NCBI GenBank assembly: GCA_007753675.1 | Contig: CP036432.1 | Span: 1,958,394 to 2,022,393 of the forward strand | DNA length: 64,000 nt | Source: Stieleria magnilauensis | GTDB taxonomy: Bacteria; Planctomycetota; Planctomycetia; Pirellulales; Pirellulaceae | Direction: 5' to 3' | In this document: positions 28,138 to 36,694 of the stretch, piece by piece | Numbering within the stretch: position 1 is the stretch's first letter | Layout of the letters: the number at the start of each line of letters is the position of its first letter | Notes under the pieces: model-generated | The model's input: the letters and a program-made list of their open reading frames with translations, nothing else | Database searches by the model: none | Told to the model about the DNA's origin: nothing | Program-made: the position numbers and the translations under genes

Positions 28138-28797
28138 ATGCGTTCGTTCGTCTGTTCTCTTGCCGTAGCCGTTGCCTGCATCGCCGGCACCCGCACCGCC
28201 CCCGCCGAAACACCCTCCACTGAAGACGGTTTCGTCAAGATTTTTGATGGCGAGTCGATGGAGGGCTGGAAACTGGCAGAAGAAAACACCGATGCCTGGC
28301 AGGTCGAAGATGGAAAGCTGGTTTGTCGTGGCGAACGCTGCCACGCGTTCTACGTCGGTCCGCTGGCTCCGATGAAGGACTTTCATTTCAAGGCCGAAGT
28401 CATGACGACGCCGGGCAGCAACGCCGGGATCTATTTCCACACCAAGTACCAACCGACCGGCTGGCCGAAATATGGTTATGAATGCCAGGTCAACGTGTCG
28501 CACAAAGACCCCAAGAAGACCAGCAGCTTGTACGCGGTGGAAAACGTTTCGGCCGAAGATCTCGCTGCCAACGGGATCAAAGACAACCAATGGTACACTC
28601 AAGAAATCATCGTGACCGGCCGTCGGATCCAATTGATCGTCAACGGGAAAACCCTGGTCGACTACACCGAGCCGGAAAACAAAGAAGCGTTCGACAAGAA
28701 CTTTGAGCGGCGTTTGGGTGAAGGCACGATCGCGCTGCAAGCCCACGACCCCAAAAGCGTTTGCTATTTCCGCAATCTGCGCGTCAAACCGCTGTAG
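28138..28797 (+). CDS. DUF1080 (3-keto-disaccharide hydrolase-like) secreted protein
   Basis: About 219 residues with an N-terminal signal peptide (SLAVAVACIAGTRTAPAE). The domain opens with FVKIFDGESMEGWK and has WQVEDGKLVC, SNAGIYFHT and the closing GTIALQAHDP-CYFRNLRVKPL elements of DUF1080, a concanavalin-like beta sandwich that is greatly expanded in planctomycetes. Characterised members hydrolyse 3-keto-glycosides; the substrate here is unknown. The ATG at 28138 is used. Confidence 0.88.
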   Translation: MRSFVCSLAVAVACIAGTRTAPAETPSTEDGFVKIFDGESMEGWKLAEENTDAWQVEDGKLVCRGERCHAFYVGPLAPMKDFHFKAEVMTTPGSNAGIYFHTKYQPTGWPKYGYECQVNVSHKDPKKTSSLYAVENVSAEDLAANGIKDNQWYTQEIIVTGRRIQLIVNGKTLVDYTEPENKEAFDKNFERRLGEGTIALQAHDPKSVCYFRNLRVKPL

Positions 28798-28834
28798 CTT
28801 CGTTGCCGCGTGGCCGACAGACCTGCGGTTTGAT

Positions 28835-29533
28835 TCACATCCGCATGCCGCAAATCATCGGCGGCTCGATGAACGACAGACGTGTTCCGCCGTACAACCG
28901 GTGGTCCCACTGCCCCGGCGGCAATTGGGATTCGTCGTAGTGTTTATCCGTTTCGGCGACGATCAGACTGCCCGGCGGGGAGTGATTCATGGCCAGACGG
29001 ATCAGCCCCTGCAGCGACTCCGCGGCGGTTTCCCACATCGCGTAGGGTGGGCACAGGTAAACAATTCGCGGGGTATCGTCCAATGGGGCGTCTGGATCGG
29101 CCGGCCCCAGAAGACTGCTGCCCAAACGAAACGCGTCGCCGTAAAGGATCTTGATCTTGGACGCCACACCCAACGTTTCGGCGGTCGATTCCAAGAACGC
29201 GTGGGCTCGCCGGTTCTTTTCGATCGCAATGGCCGACGACGCGCCCCGGCTGAGCGATTCAAAGGCGACCGCTCCGGTGCCGGCAAACAGATCGTACGAT
29301 TTCGAACCCTTGATGCGGGGGCCGATGATGTTGAACAAACTTTCTCGCACGCTGTCCTTCATCGGCCGGGTGAATTCCGCACCGTGGTAAACCACCGTCC
29401 GGCCGCGCATCGAGCCGCCGATGATCCGCAGCTTTTGCGGACGCCGTTTTTGCGGTTTCTTCGGGGTTGGGGGTGGATCTTTCGATTCGAGAGATCCGGT
29501 TCGCGGTCGACGCGGCTTGCGGGAGCGGTTCAT
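28835..29533 (-). CDS. rsmD: 16S rRNA (guanine-N2)-methyltransferase RsmD-like
   Basis: About 232 residues. A basic Pro-rich tail precedes KLRIIGGSMRGR and the RsmD motif TRPMKDSVRESLFNI. The SAM-binding loop is DLFAGTGAVAFESLSRGA. The catalytic motif that is normally D-P-P-Y/F reads LCPPYA here, so the first residue is Cys instead of Asp. It would methylate G966 of 16S rRNA. The ATG at 29533 is chosen over 29605. It is divergent from the cyclophilin gene. Confidence 0.85.
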   Translation of the reverse strand: MNRSRKPRRPRTGSLESKDPPPTPKKPQKRRPQKLRIIGGSMRGRTVVYHGAEFTRPMKDSVRESLFNIIGPRIKGSKSYDLFAGTGAVAFESLSRGASSAIAIEKNRRAHAFLESTAETLGVASKIKILYGDAFRLGSSLLGPADPDAPLDDTPRIVYLCPPYAMWETAAESLQGLIRLAMNHSPPGSLIVAETDKHYDESQLPPGQWDHRLYGGTRLSFIEPPMICGMRM

Positions 29534-29698
29534 CTGGGGAAGTATACGCGGGCAGCGTTTTTTCGCGATCCCCGCTGGAGTCAAACGGCCCGCCGCCCGC
29601 CCCAACCGGCCCCGTCAGCGAACGCCCAAAACCGAAACGCAGCTCGATGCGTAGTGCTGCTGAGCTCCTTCGTTCCCACCGCAGGTTTCCAGAACTCC

Positions 29699-31063
29699 AT
29701 GATCGTCCGCAGCCCACTCCAAACCCTTGTCCCCGTCTGCCTCATCGCGGCGCTGTCGCTCGGTCCGGTCCAGGATTCACGCGGCCAACAACCGGATGCC
29801 GAACCCTCGCAGCCGGCTCCAACCGCTGCATCGGCGGCTGATTCGGCGGCAGGGTCTGCGACGGTAGACCACAGCGGGCACGACCATGCCGCCGATTCGG
29901 CGACGGCCCCCCCTGACACAGCGAAGGAGACCGAAGCGATCCTCAAGGAATTCAAGGAGATGGCTTCGCCTGAGTTGTACGAAGAAGGGATGGCGGCCCG
30001 TGACGCCTTTGAAGACGCTTCGCAGCAGTTCAAGGACAAGGTGTTGCAGATGCGGCGCCACTACATCCTGTTCGTCAACGAATTCAGCGACGATCGCCAA
30101 ACCTACCTGACGCTGCGAAACGAAAGTCGCGAGCTGATGAACCAGGCCTATCGAAAAGCACTCGATCTGATCGACTTCTATCCGGACCCGGTGGCCATGC
30201 GATACGTGGTGACGGTTCTGGAACAGCGATTCAAACACGACGTGTACAACGCCGAAACGCTCGAAGGTGCGGCGAAAATGCTCGATTACGGAATCCGGCT
30301 CCGCTACGTCGCCCTGGCAGCCGCGCGTGCCGCGATGTGCGCCGGCGATTTCCCGCTGGCCGAAAGTCTCTACAAGAATCTTCAGGAGGATGAAATCGAA
30401 GACAAGGACAAGGCGATGATGGTGCAGTTTGATGCCATCAAAAAGCAGTTCGAAACCGAGCAAGAACTGTTGCGCAACGATCCCGAAGAGCTGCCCCAAG
30501 TCCGCTTCAAGACGACGCGTGGCGAGATCATCGCCGACCTGTACATCCACGAAGCTCCGTCCACCGTCGCCCACTTCATCGAATTGGTCGAATCGGGGTT
30601 CTACGACGGATTGGATTTCTTTCAAGTCGTCGAAGGGCTGCTGGCGTTGACCGGTGACCCGCTCGGCGACGGCAGCTCCCGACCGGATCGCTTTCTGGCC
30701 GATGAACATGGCCGCGACGTCGTTCGCATGCCCCTGGCCGGCTCACTGGTGATGGCGAAACTGCCCGGCCCCAACAACGATTTCATCCCCAACACGGCGG
30801 GCACCCAATTCGCCATGCTGTTCATGCCGTTGCCCTCGGTCAGCGAGCAGCAAACCGTGTTCGGCAGAATCACCAAGGGGCTGGACGTCTTGGGAGCCTT
30901 GCGGAGAGTGGACCCGCACAAAGAAAAGAAGAAAGGCGCCGTGGTGATGCCGCCAGACCGCATCCTCGAAGCCGAAATCCTGAATCGCCCCGAAACGCTG
31001 CCCGAAGTGATTTACGCCGATCCCCTCGCTCCCCTGCAGAACGCGCCGGGGCCGGTTGGATGA
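29699..31063 (+). CDS. Secreted peptidyl-prolyl isomerase, cyclophilin type
   Basis: About 454 residues. Signal peptide (VPVCLIAALSLGPVQDSRG), then an Ala/Pro/His linker, then a helical region of about 180 residues with TPR-like character (ARAAMCAGDFPLAESLYKN), then a cyclophilin domain from about residue 270 (VRFKTTRGEIIADLYIHEAP; FYDGLDFFQVVEG; FAMLFMPLP; FGRITKGLDVL). Some active-site residues of standard cyclophilins are changed (FHRVI becomes FFQVV), so activity is uncertain. It would help fold exported proteins. The frame upstream to 28703 is a shadow of rsmD. Confidence 0.85.
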   Translation: MIVRSPLQTLVPVCLIAALSLGPVQDSRGQQPDAEPSQPAPTAASAADSAAGSATVDHSGHDHAADSATAPPDTAKETEAILKEFKEMASPELYEEGMAARDAFEDASQQFKDKVLQMRRHYILFVNEFSDDRQTYLTLRNESRELMNQAYRKALDLIDFYPDPVAMRYVVTVLEQRFKHDVYNAETLEGAAKMLDYGIRLRYVALAAARAAMCAGDFPLAESLYKNLQEDEIEDKDKAMMVQFDAIKKQFETEQELLRNDPEELPQVRFKTTRGEIIADLYIHEAPSTVAHFIELVESGFYDGLDFFQVVEGLLALTGDPLGDGSSRPDRFLADEHGRDVVRMPLAGSLVMAKLPGPNNDFIPNTAGTQFAMLFMPLPSVSEQQTVFGRITKGLDVLGALRRVDPHKEKKKGAVVMPPDRILEAEILNRPETLPEVIYADPLAPLQNAPGPVG

Positions 31064-31130
31064 GTGAGCCGCGACGCGTCAGCGGCCGGGCCCAACGCAA
31101 TGCCCGAGGCCTTACGGCCAGCGACTCACC
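31064..31130. repeat. Interspersed hairpin repeat (GCCCGAGGCCTTACGGCC type)
   Basis: Arms GTGAG and CTCAC close a GC-rich hairpin containing TGCCCGAGGCCTTACGGCCA. A related copy lies in reverse at 63757-63800. Confidence 0.65.
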
Positions 31131-31166
31131 CTCCGTTTCGCATTCACAATTGATCCGATAGGCCGG

Positions 31167-31234
31167 GTAGTGGACGAGGCGACGAGTCCTCTGTTATCGG
31201 GTCGTGGACGAGGCGACGAGTCCTCTGTAGTCGG
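31167..31234. repeat. Tandem 34-bp duplication
   Basis: Two adjacent 34-bp copies share the core TGGACGAGGCGACGAGTCCT and differ at only a few positions. Nothing coding is seen around them. Confidence 0.85.
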
Positions 31235-31382
31235 CAAATCGGCGGAGGACGACGTCGCCCACCGAGGCCCGCGGACTCACCGCAAACGGCTGATCCGCCA
31301 CTAGCTGACGCTTCCCCCCGGGACCATTAAGCTATGCAGTAGCGAATCCCTCCCCTCCTTCACGTTTGATCCCGTAACCGCG

Positions 31383-32768
31383 ATGTCTCAGCCAACCGAC
31401 CCGATGTCACGCGCCGCATTTGATGGACAAGCCCCGGCACTTATCGACCGGGTGGTCAACCTGATGGATCCCGACGGGGACGTGATTTTGAACATGTCGC
31501 ACGAGCAAGCGTGCGCGGCCGTGGCCAGCGGCGATGCCGAAGCGGTCCGTCGCATCCGCGGTCAGTTCGCGATCTGCCAACAGGAAGGAAAAACGATCCG
31601 CATGGCGCGGTCGATCGGTCGACCGATGCGATACTTTTTGGCCAAACGCGCCGAAGGGCCGGCATTGGTGATCGCCGAGCGGATGAGTCAGATTCTCGAG
31701 CAACTCAAGGTCGAAGGGCTCGCCGATCAATTCCATCCCTCCTACACCCGGATGGTGCCGGCCCATTATCTGCTCGAACTTCAGCTGGTCGGCTGTCCCG
31801 ATCCGAACCCACAATTGACGCGTTACTTCGCCCCCGAACGCAACCGCTTGCCCGCCGACATCGATGCCATCGGCGCCGCCTACATCCAGCGGCTGGCCGA
31901 AGTGATCGATCAGTATTTGATCACGATCCCCGACCAAGAACCGATCGGCGTGATGTTCAGCGGCGGAATCGACAGCGGTTCGATCCTCGTGCTCGTCGAT
32001 TACCTGCTCCGCCGACGCGGACATTCCTCGTCACGACTCAAAGCGTTCGCGTTGTCGTTGGAAGGCCGCTCGCAAGACGTCGATCAGGCACGTGAGTTCC
32101 TCAAGGCGATCGATTTGGAAATGTTGCTCGAGCCGATCGAGGTCGCTCTGTCGGACGTCCGTTGGCAGGACGCCGTCGCATCGATCGAAGACTACAAGCC
32201 GTTGGACGTGCAGTCGGCGACGATGGGCTACGCACTGCTCCGTGAGATTCGCAGGCGCTATCCGGATTGGAACTACTTGATCGATGGGGACGGCGGCGAT
32301 GAAAACTTGAAGGACTATCCGATCGAAGACAACCCGGAGCTGACGGTCCGCAGCGTGCTGGGCAACCGGATGCTGTACCAGGAGGGCTGGGGTGTCGACG
32401 CCGTCAAACATTCCCTCGTCTACAGTGGCGGGCAAAGCCGGGGACACAGTCGCACCAGTGCGCCGGCCGCCGAATTCGGTTTCAAAGGGTTCAGCCCCTA
32501 CGCCGTTCCCGATGTGATCGAAATCGCCGAAGCGGTCCCGTTCGTCGCGTTGACCAACTGGGACCATCAGAAACTCTACGCGCTCAAGGGCGACATCGTC
32601 GCCGCGGGCATTCGGCAAGTGACCGGAGTCGAGATGCCGGTGTATCAAAAACGCCGCTTCCAACACGGCGCCGCCGACCCGAAAACGTTCGAGCGATTGT
32701 TCCCCAAAAACGAACAAACCTACCGCGATGAATTTTCCCGAATGATTCGGGCGCACGTTGGTGTCTAG
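31383..32768 (+). CDS. Asparagine-synthase-like amidotransferase without a glutaminase Cys
   Basis: About 461 residues. The C-terminal two thirds carry the asparagine synthase PP-loop MFSGGIDSGS (about residue 198) and LIDGDGGDENLKDYP. The N-terminal 170 residues resemble a shrunken glutaminase domain (GQFAICQQEG) but the protein does not start with Met-Cys, so the nucleophile is absent. It would activate a carboxylate with ATP and use free ammonia or an internal amine, as beta-lactam synthetases do; the substrate is unknown. It stands alone. Its last six residues and stop are encoded by the first element of the repeat array downstream. Confidence 0.75.
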   Translation: MSQPTDPMSRAAFDGQAPALIDRVVNLMDPDGDVILNMSHEQACAAVASGDAEAVRRIRGQFAICQQEGKTIRMARSIGRPMRYFLAKRAEGPALVIAERMSQILEQLKVEGLADQFHPSYTRMVPAHYLLELQLVGCPDPNPQLTRYFAPERNRLPADIDAIGAAYIQRLAEVIDQYLITIPDQEPIGVMFSGGIDSGSILVLVDYLLRRRGHSSSRLKAFALSLEGRSQDVDQAREFLKAIDLEMLLEPIEVALSDVRWQDAVASIEDYKPLDVQSATMGYALLREIRRRYPDWNYLIDGDGGDENLKDYPIEDNPELTVRSVLGNRMLYQEGWGVDAVKHSLVYSGGQSRGHSRTSAPAAEFGFKGFSPYAVPDVIEIAEAVPFVALTNWDHQKLYALKGDIVAAGIRQVTGVEMPVYQKRRFQHGAADPKTFERLFPKNEQTYRDEFSRMIRAHVGV

Positions 32769-32853
32769 CCTTCAGGCGATTCCCGGTCGCTGCGAAGCAG
32801 CAAGACGGGCGGCTGAAGCCTGCACACCAGCGCACGTCGGTGTCCAGCCTTTA
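32751..32853. repeat. First unit of ~80-bp repeat array, left of the IS
   Basis: This is the left part of the array continued at 34503. It includes the TTTA target (32850-32853) that was duplicated on insertion. Core elements are GGTGTCTAGCCTTCAGGCG, GCTGCGAAGCAGCAAGACG and GGCTGAAGCCTGCACACCAG. Confidence 0.85.
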
Positions 32854-34502
32854 GAGACCGTCCAGCTTACGAGCGATATTTGCTGGCAAAAAAAATGGCC
32901 TCGCCGCTATAGGAGATTCGCACTAAATGTGCGAGTGCTTTCTTCTCCAAACGACAGGCCATTGGCAAGGATAGCCATGATTCGCGTTCAAAAAAATAGC
33001 ATTCCGCGAGAATCCGCTCGGTCCGGGAGACCCGAAATGGGAAAAACTCCGAGAGAGATTCGCTGACGATAACCATGTCCAAGCGGTTTTAAGAACCATC
33101 GCCGTAGTCGATATTGACTCGCTTCACGCGGCGTATCGCGGCACTGGATCGAAGCCATTTCGCCCTGAATGTTTGCTTGCCATTGCCTTGGTCGAGACTC
33201 TTAAAGGCGTCACTTCACCGGCGGCATGGCACTCGGATGCCAGCACTCGCGATCAGTGTAAGTTCGTTGGCAACGGCGTCTGTCCTTCACGTACCGCCTG
33301 GTACGATTTCCGAGATCGATGCGGGAAGTTTATTGATGACGTTCATCAATCTCTTGTCACCGACGCGATCAACAAGGAACTGATCGATCCACACGAATGT
33401 TCGATCGACGGTACCTTTACAGCCGCCGCCGCTTCGCGTCACAAAATCTTCAATCTCAAACAAATCAATCGTCGCCTGGCGAAGCTCAAACGCATCATCC
33501 GAGAGCTCGACGATCCCGATCAAACAGCTTCTTCGAAACGCGTCAAAGCCATTCCGAATTGGGTAGGCAAAACGCCCGTTGGTCGCCAAGACCAGCGCCG
33601 TCGGCTTGCCGATGCGAAACGTCGAATGCTCGAAAATATTGGGGAAAATCGACTCAAACCCAGTCGCTACCGGAAAGATGAGTCGCGAATGGTCATCAGC
33701 CCCGCTGATATCGACGCCGTGATTGGCAAAGACAAAAAAAAGGTGGTTCGTCCACTTTACAATGTTCAGTACATGACGGACTGTGCCAGTGACGTGATTG
33801 TCGCTTATGGGGTTTGGGCGCAGAACAACGACAATGGAACGTTAGTTCCGATGATTCAGAAGACAAAAGCAATGACCGCTGGGCGACTTCGTAAGGTCCA
33901 TGCTGACTCGGGATACTGTTCAATACTCGATCTTCAAGACTGCACCAACGAGAACATCGATCTGTTCGCTCCGGTTCCGAACAACACGGCAGCATCCCGC
34001 AAGCTTCCTAACGGTGAGATCCAGATTCCATCGAAAGACTTTTGCTTCGACGAATCCACACGCACGATGACTTGTCCCAATGGAAATGAGATGAGATTCG
34101 TCAAAGAGGTCCAAGTTCCGCGTGCATGTGGTCGCACCGTTGGTGAATTGCGTTTTGAGCAATCTGCTTCGGTCTGCTCGGCTTGCCCGCTTGCTTTTCG
34201 GTGCATCGGCGGCAAGTCAAAGCGGCGTACAGTTGCTCGCCAAAGTCAGCAAGGAGTTCTTGATGCCCAAAAAACGAAAATGGAGAGCGAGCAAGGCAAA
34301 CGGAGCGGTCGACTACGTGGCCAAGTAATCGAACGGCGGTTCGCTGATGGAAAATTACATCGCAATCAGGAGCCCCAAAACGGACGTGGCCTGCACCGAG
34401 TGCGCCCCGAGGTGGGACTCCTCGCGGTTGCGCAGAACACCCTGACCCTGTACAACCTCGAAAAACGCGGGCCAAAGCCCGCCACCTAAGCTGGACGGTC
34501 TC
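32854..34502 (+). mobile_element. IS element with perfect 16-bp terminal inverted repeats
   Basis: The left end GAGACCGTCCAGCTTA (32854-32869) is the exact inverse of the right end TAAGCTGGACGGTCTC (34487-34502). The element is 1649 bp and is flanked by TTTA on both sides (32850-32853, 34503-34506), a 4-bp target duplication. The stop codon of the transposase lies in the right repeat. Size, ends and transposase suggest the IS1182 family, which I name from memory. Confidence 0.9.
32977..34489 (+). pseudogene. IS1182-like DDE transposase with a frameshift
   Basis: The main frame (from 33173 as a TTG) lacks a good start. In frame upstream it reads IAFRENPLGPGDPKW and ADDNHVQAVLRTIAVVDIDS, which joins an ATG at 32977 (MIRVQK) if one A is removed from a run of seven at 32990-32996. 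Catalytic candidates are Asp in SIDGTF, Asp in HADSGYC and Glu in VIERRFADGK. A Cys cluster (CSACPLAFRC) precedes the last part, as in this family. The shift may be a mutation, a sequencing error in the homopolymer, or programmed slippage. Confidence 0.78.
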
Positions 34503-34810
34503 TTTAGGCGCATCCCCCCGCGCTGCGAAGCAGCAAGACGAGCGGCTGAAGCCTGCACACCAGCACCCGTTGGTGTCCAGCCTTTAGGCGCATCCCCACG
34601 CGCTGCGAAGCAGCAAGACGGGCGGCTGAAGCCTGCACACCAGCGCACGTTGGTGTCTAGCCTTTAGGCGATTCCCGGTCGCTGCGGAGCAGCGAAACAG
34701 AACGGCTAAAGCCTGCACACCAGCACCCGTTGGTGTCCAGCCTTCAGGCGCATCCCCACGCGCTGCGAAGCAGCAAGACGAGCGGCTGAAGCCTGCACAC
34801 CAACACGCAT
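34503..34810. repeat. Tandem ~80-bp repeats, four units right of the IS
   Basis: Four units run head to tail, each TTTAGGCG... GCTGCGAAGCAGCAAGACG ... GGCTGAAGCCTGCACACCAG ... GGTGTCCAGCC. Within each unit AGCCTTCAGG and CTGAAGCCT are inverted, so each can fold as a hairpin. With the left unit the array has about five. Confidence 0.88.
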
Positions 34811-34840
34811 GCCCGTGCCAATCGTGTCCGACGCGTTTCG

Positions 34841-36184
34841 CTAACGCTTGGTGATCATCGCCAATGCTTCTTCACCGGTCGTGATCTGGCCATCGAGTTG
34901 GGCGTCGCGGGCGGCTTGCAACCAGGTTCGAAATTGGGGACCGGGCTGGTGGCCGGCGGCGCGGAGCATGTCGCCGGTCAGCAGCGGCCGAGGGTTCAAA
35001 CGCTCCTCAGGCCACGCCAGTGCCTTGCGACACAAGTCCACTCCGGCTTGCGGCAGCTCCTTGGCACAGGTGATCGCCGCGGCGACGTGAAACACGCAAT
35101 CGGCGTCACGATCAACCAGCGTCGGTTGCACGGCCGACCACTGCTGCCGATGCGCATCAGCGATGACCGACCAGCGTTTCGCCGCCGCGGTGATTCGACG
35201 CGTTTCTTCGCTGGAAAGTCGCCACTGATGCGAAATCCGTTTGACGAGTGTTCCGATCGGCGAGGCTGCCGGGTTTTCTGCGATCACGTACAAGATCAAC
35301 GCCATCGAAGACTCGAAATCCAACGACTGGCGATGTCCCAGATAATTGACCAAGGAGGACGGTTCAGCGAAGCGCAATTCGGGCAGGATCAACCGGTCCA
35401 GCCCGCACTCGATCAACAGCTCCAAGCCGCGCGGGGCATGGATCGAAACCACAATGCGTCGCATCTCCGCGCCGATCCGTTCGGCGCTGACGACCGCGAT
35501 CTCATCGGCGCGGTGAACGATCTCCGCTTTGGTCGCCGCATCGAGTTCGAAACCGAGCGTGGTCGCGAATCGAACCGCTCGCAACATTCTCAATTTGTCT
35601 TCTTCGAAGCGTTCGTCGGCGGCGCCGATCGTCCGCAATCGCCGCGCCGCCAGATCGACTTGGCCGCCGACATAGTCGATCACTTTTTCTTCGGCGGGAT
35701 CGAAGAACAGGCCGTTGATCGTAAAATCGCGGCGCAGAGCGTCGTGTTTGGCGTCACCGTAATGGACCTTGTCGGGGCGTCGACCGTCGCTGTACTCGCC
35801 GTCGCTGCGAAACGTCGCGACTTCGGTGGGATGGACGTGATCGAGCTTGGCCCACGAGTCGTCGGCTCGTTTTTCGGGCAACACCCCGATCACACCGAAC
35901 GACGCGCCGAAGGCGAGCGTCTTACGTTTTCCGAAGATTTCGCGGACACGGTCGGGGGTCGCGTCGGTGGCGACGTCGAAGTCCTTGGGTTCGCGACCGA
36001 GCAGCGCGTCGCGGACGCATCCGCCGGCAAAATACGCGACGTGTCCCCGCTCATGGAGCCGCGCACAAATCCGAGTCGCCTCGGCAAACGATGCGCGCGT
36101 CTCTAGTGAGTGATCGCTGCTGGAATCAAACAGGGGACCAATTTTCGTCAATGGTTTGCCGTGGAAGGAGGATGTTTCGGGCAA
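34841..36184 (-). CDS. CCA tRNA nucleotidyltransferase / poly(A) polymerase family
   Basis: About 447 residues. The nucleotidyltransferase signature YFAGGCVRDALLGREPKDFD is complete and includes the metal-binding DxD; RRDFTINGLFFDP is the next conserved motif, and ERFEEDKLRMLRAVRF the third. The C-terminal half is helical as in bacterial class II enzymes. It adds or repairs the CCA end of tRNAs, or adds A tails; this cannot be decided. The likely start is TTG at 36184. It diverges from the NUDIX gene by about 50 bp. Confidence 0.9.
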   Translation of the reverse strand: MPETSSFHGKPLTKIGPLFDSSSDHSLETRASFAEATRICARLHERGHVAYFAGGCVRDALLGREPKDFDVATDATPDRVREIFGKRKTLAFGASFGVIGVLPEKRADDSWAKLDHVHPTEVATFRSDGEYSDGRRPDKVHYGDAKHDALRRDFTINGLFFDPAEEKVIDYVGGQVDLAARRLRTIGAADERFEEDKLRMLRAVRFATTLGFELDAATKAEIVHRADEIAVVSAERIGAEMRRIVVSIHAPRGLELLIECGLDRLILPELRFAEPSSLVNYLGHRQSLDFESSMALILYVIAENPAASPIGTLVKRISHQWRLSSEETRRITAAAKRWSVIADAHRQQWSAVQPTLVDRDADCVFHVAAAITCAKELPQAGVDLCRKALAWPEERLNPRPLLTGDMLRAAGHQPGPQFRTWLQAARDAQLDGQITTGEEALAMITKR

Positions 36185-36235
36185 TCGACCGGATCACGAT
36201 TGTCGATTTCTCCGTGTTCGGTTACAAGCTGGGCT

Positions 36236-36679
36236 ATGAACTCTCCCCCGATCAAGCCGAGAACGCGCCGCAAGCGAGGCGTCGTCGCCGTCGTCTTTCG
36301 CGACGCCAAACTGCTGATCATCCGTCGCGCCCTGACCGTGACGGCACCCGGCAAGCTTTGTTTGCCCGGCGGAGGGATTGAACCAGGAGAGACAGAAGCC
36401 GAGGCCCTGGTTCGCGAAATGCAGGAAGAACTCGCCATCGACGTCACTCCGGCCGGACTATGTTACCGCAGCGTGACGTCGTGGGGCACCAATCTGGCCT
36501 GGTGGCACGCCAATTTGGACGAGGGCCACCATCCGATCGCCAACCCGGACGAAGTGGCCGACGTGTTTTGGATGAGTCGCGATGAAGTCCGGTACGCCGC
36601 CGACGTGCTGCCGAGTCTGCCGCCGTTTCTGACCGCCTGGGAACGGGGCGAAATCGAGCTGCCGTGCGACTGGCGCTGA
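36236..36679 (+). CDS. NUDIX hydrolase
   Basis: About 147 residues. The NUDIX box is intact: GGGIEPGETEAEALVREMQE followed by EL, with the Glu metal ligands in place. RGVVAVVFRDAKLLIIRR before it is typical of the fold. It hydrolyses a nucleoside diphosphate linked to another group; the substrate cannot be told. The ATG at 36236 is preferred because the frame upstream overlaps the divergent gene. Confidence 0.88.
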   Translation: MNSPPIKPRTRRKRGVVAVVFRDAKLLIIRRALTVTAPGKLCLPGGGIEPGETEAEALVREMQEELAIDVTPAGLCYRSVTSWGTNLAWWHANLDEGHHPIANPDEVADVFWMSRDEVRYAADVLPSLPPFLTAWERGEIELPCDWR

Positions 36680-36694
36680 TCGACCGTCGATTCG

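Noticed and set aside
28703..29698. Long upstream extension of the cyclophilin frame
   Set aside because: It is Arg-rich shadow sequence opposite rsmD; the signal peptide starts at 29699.
32751..34810. CRISPR-like array
   Set aside because: Units are about 80 bp with no unique spacers of constant length, and there are no cas genes.
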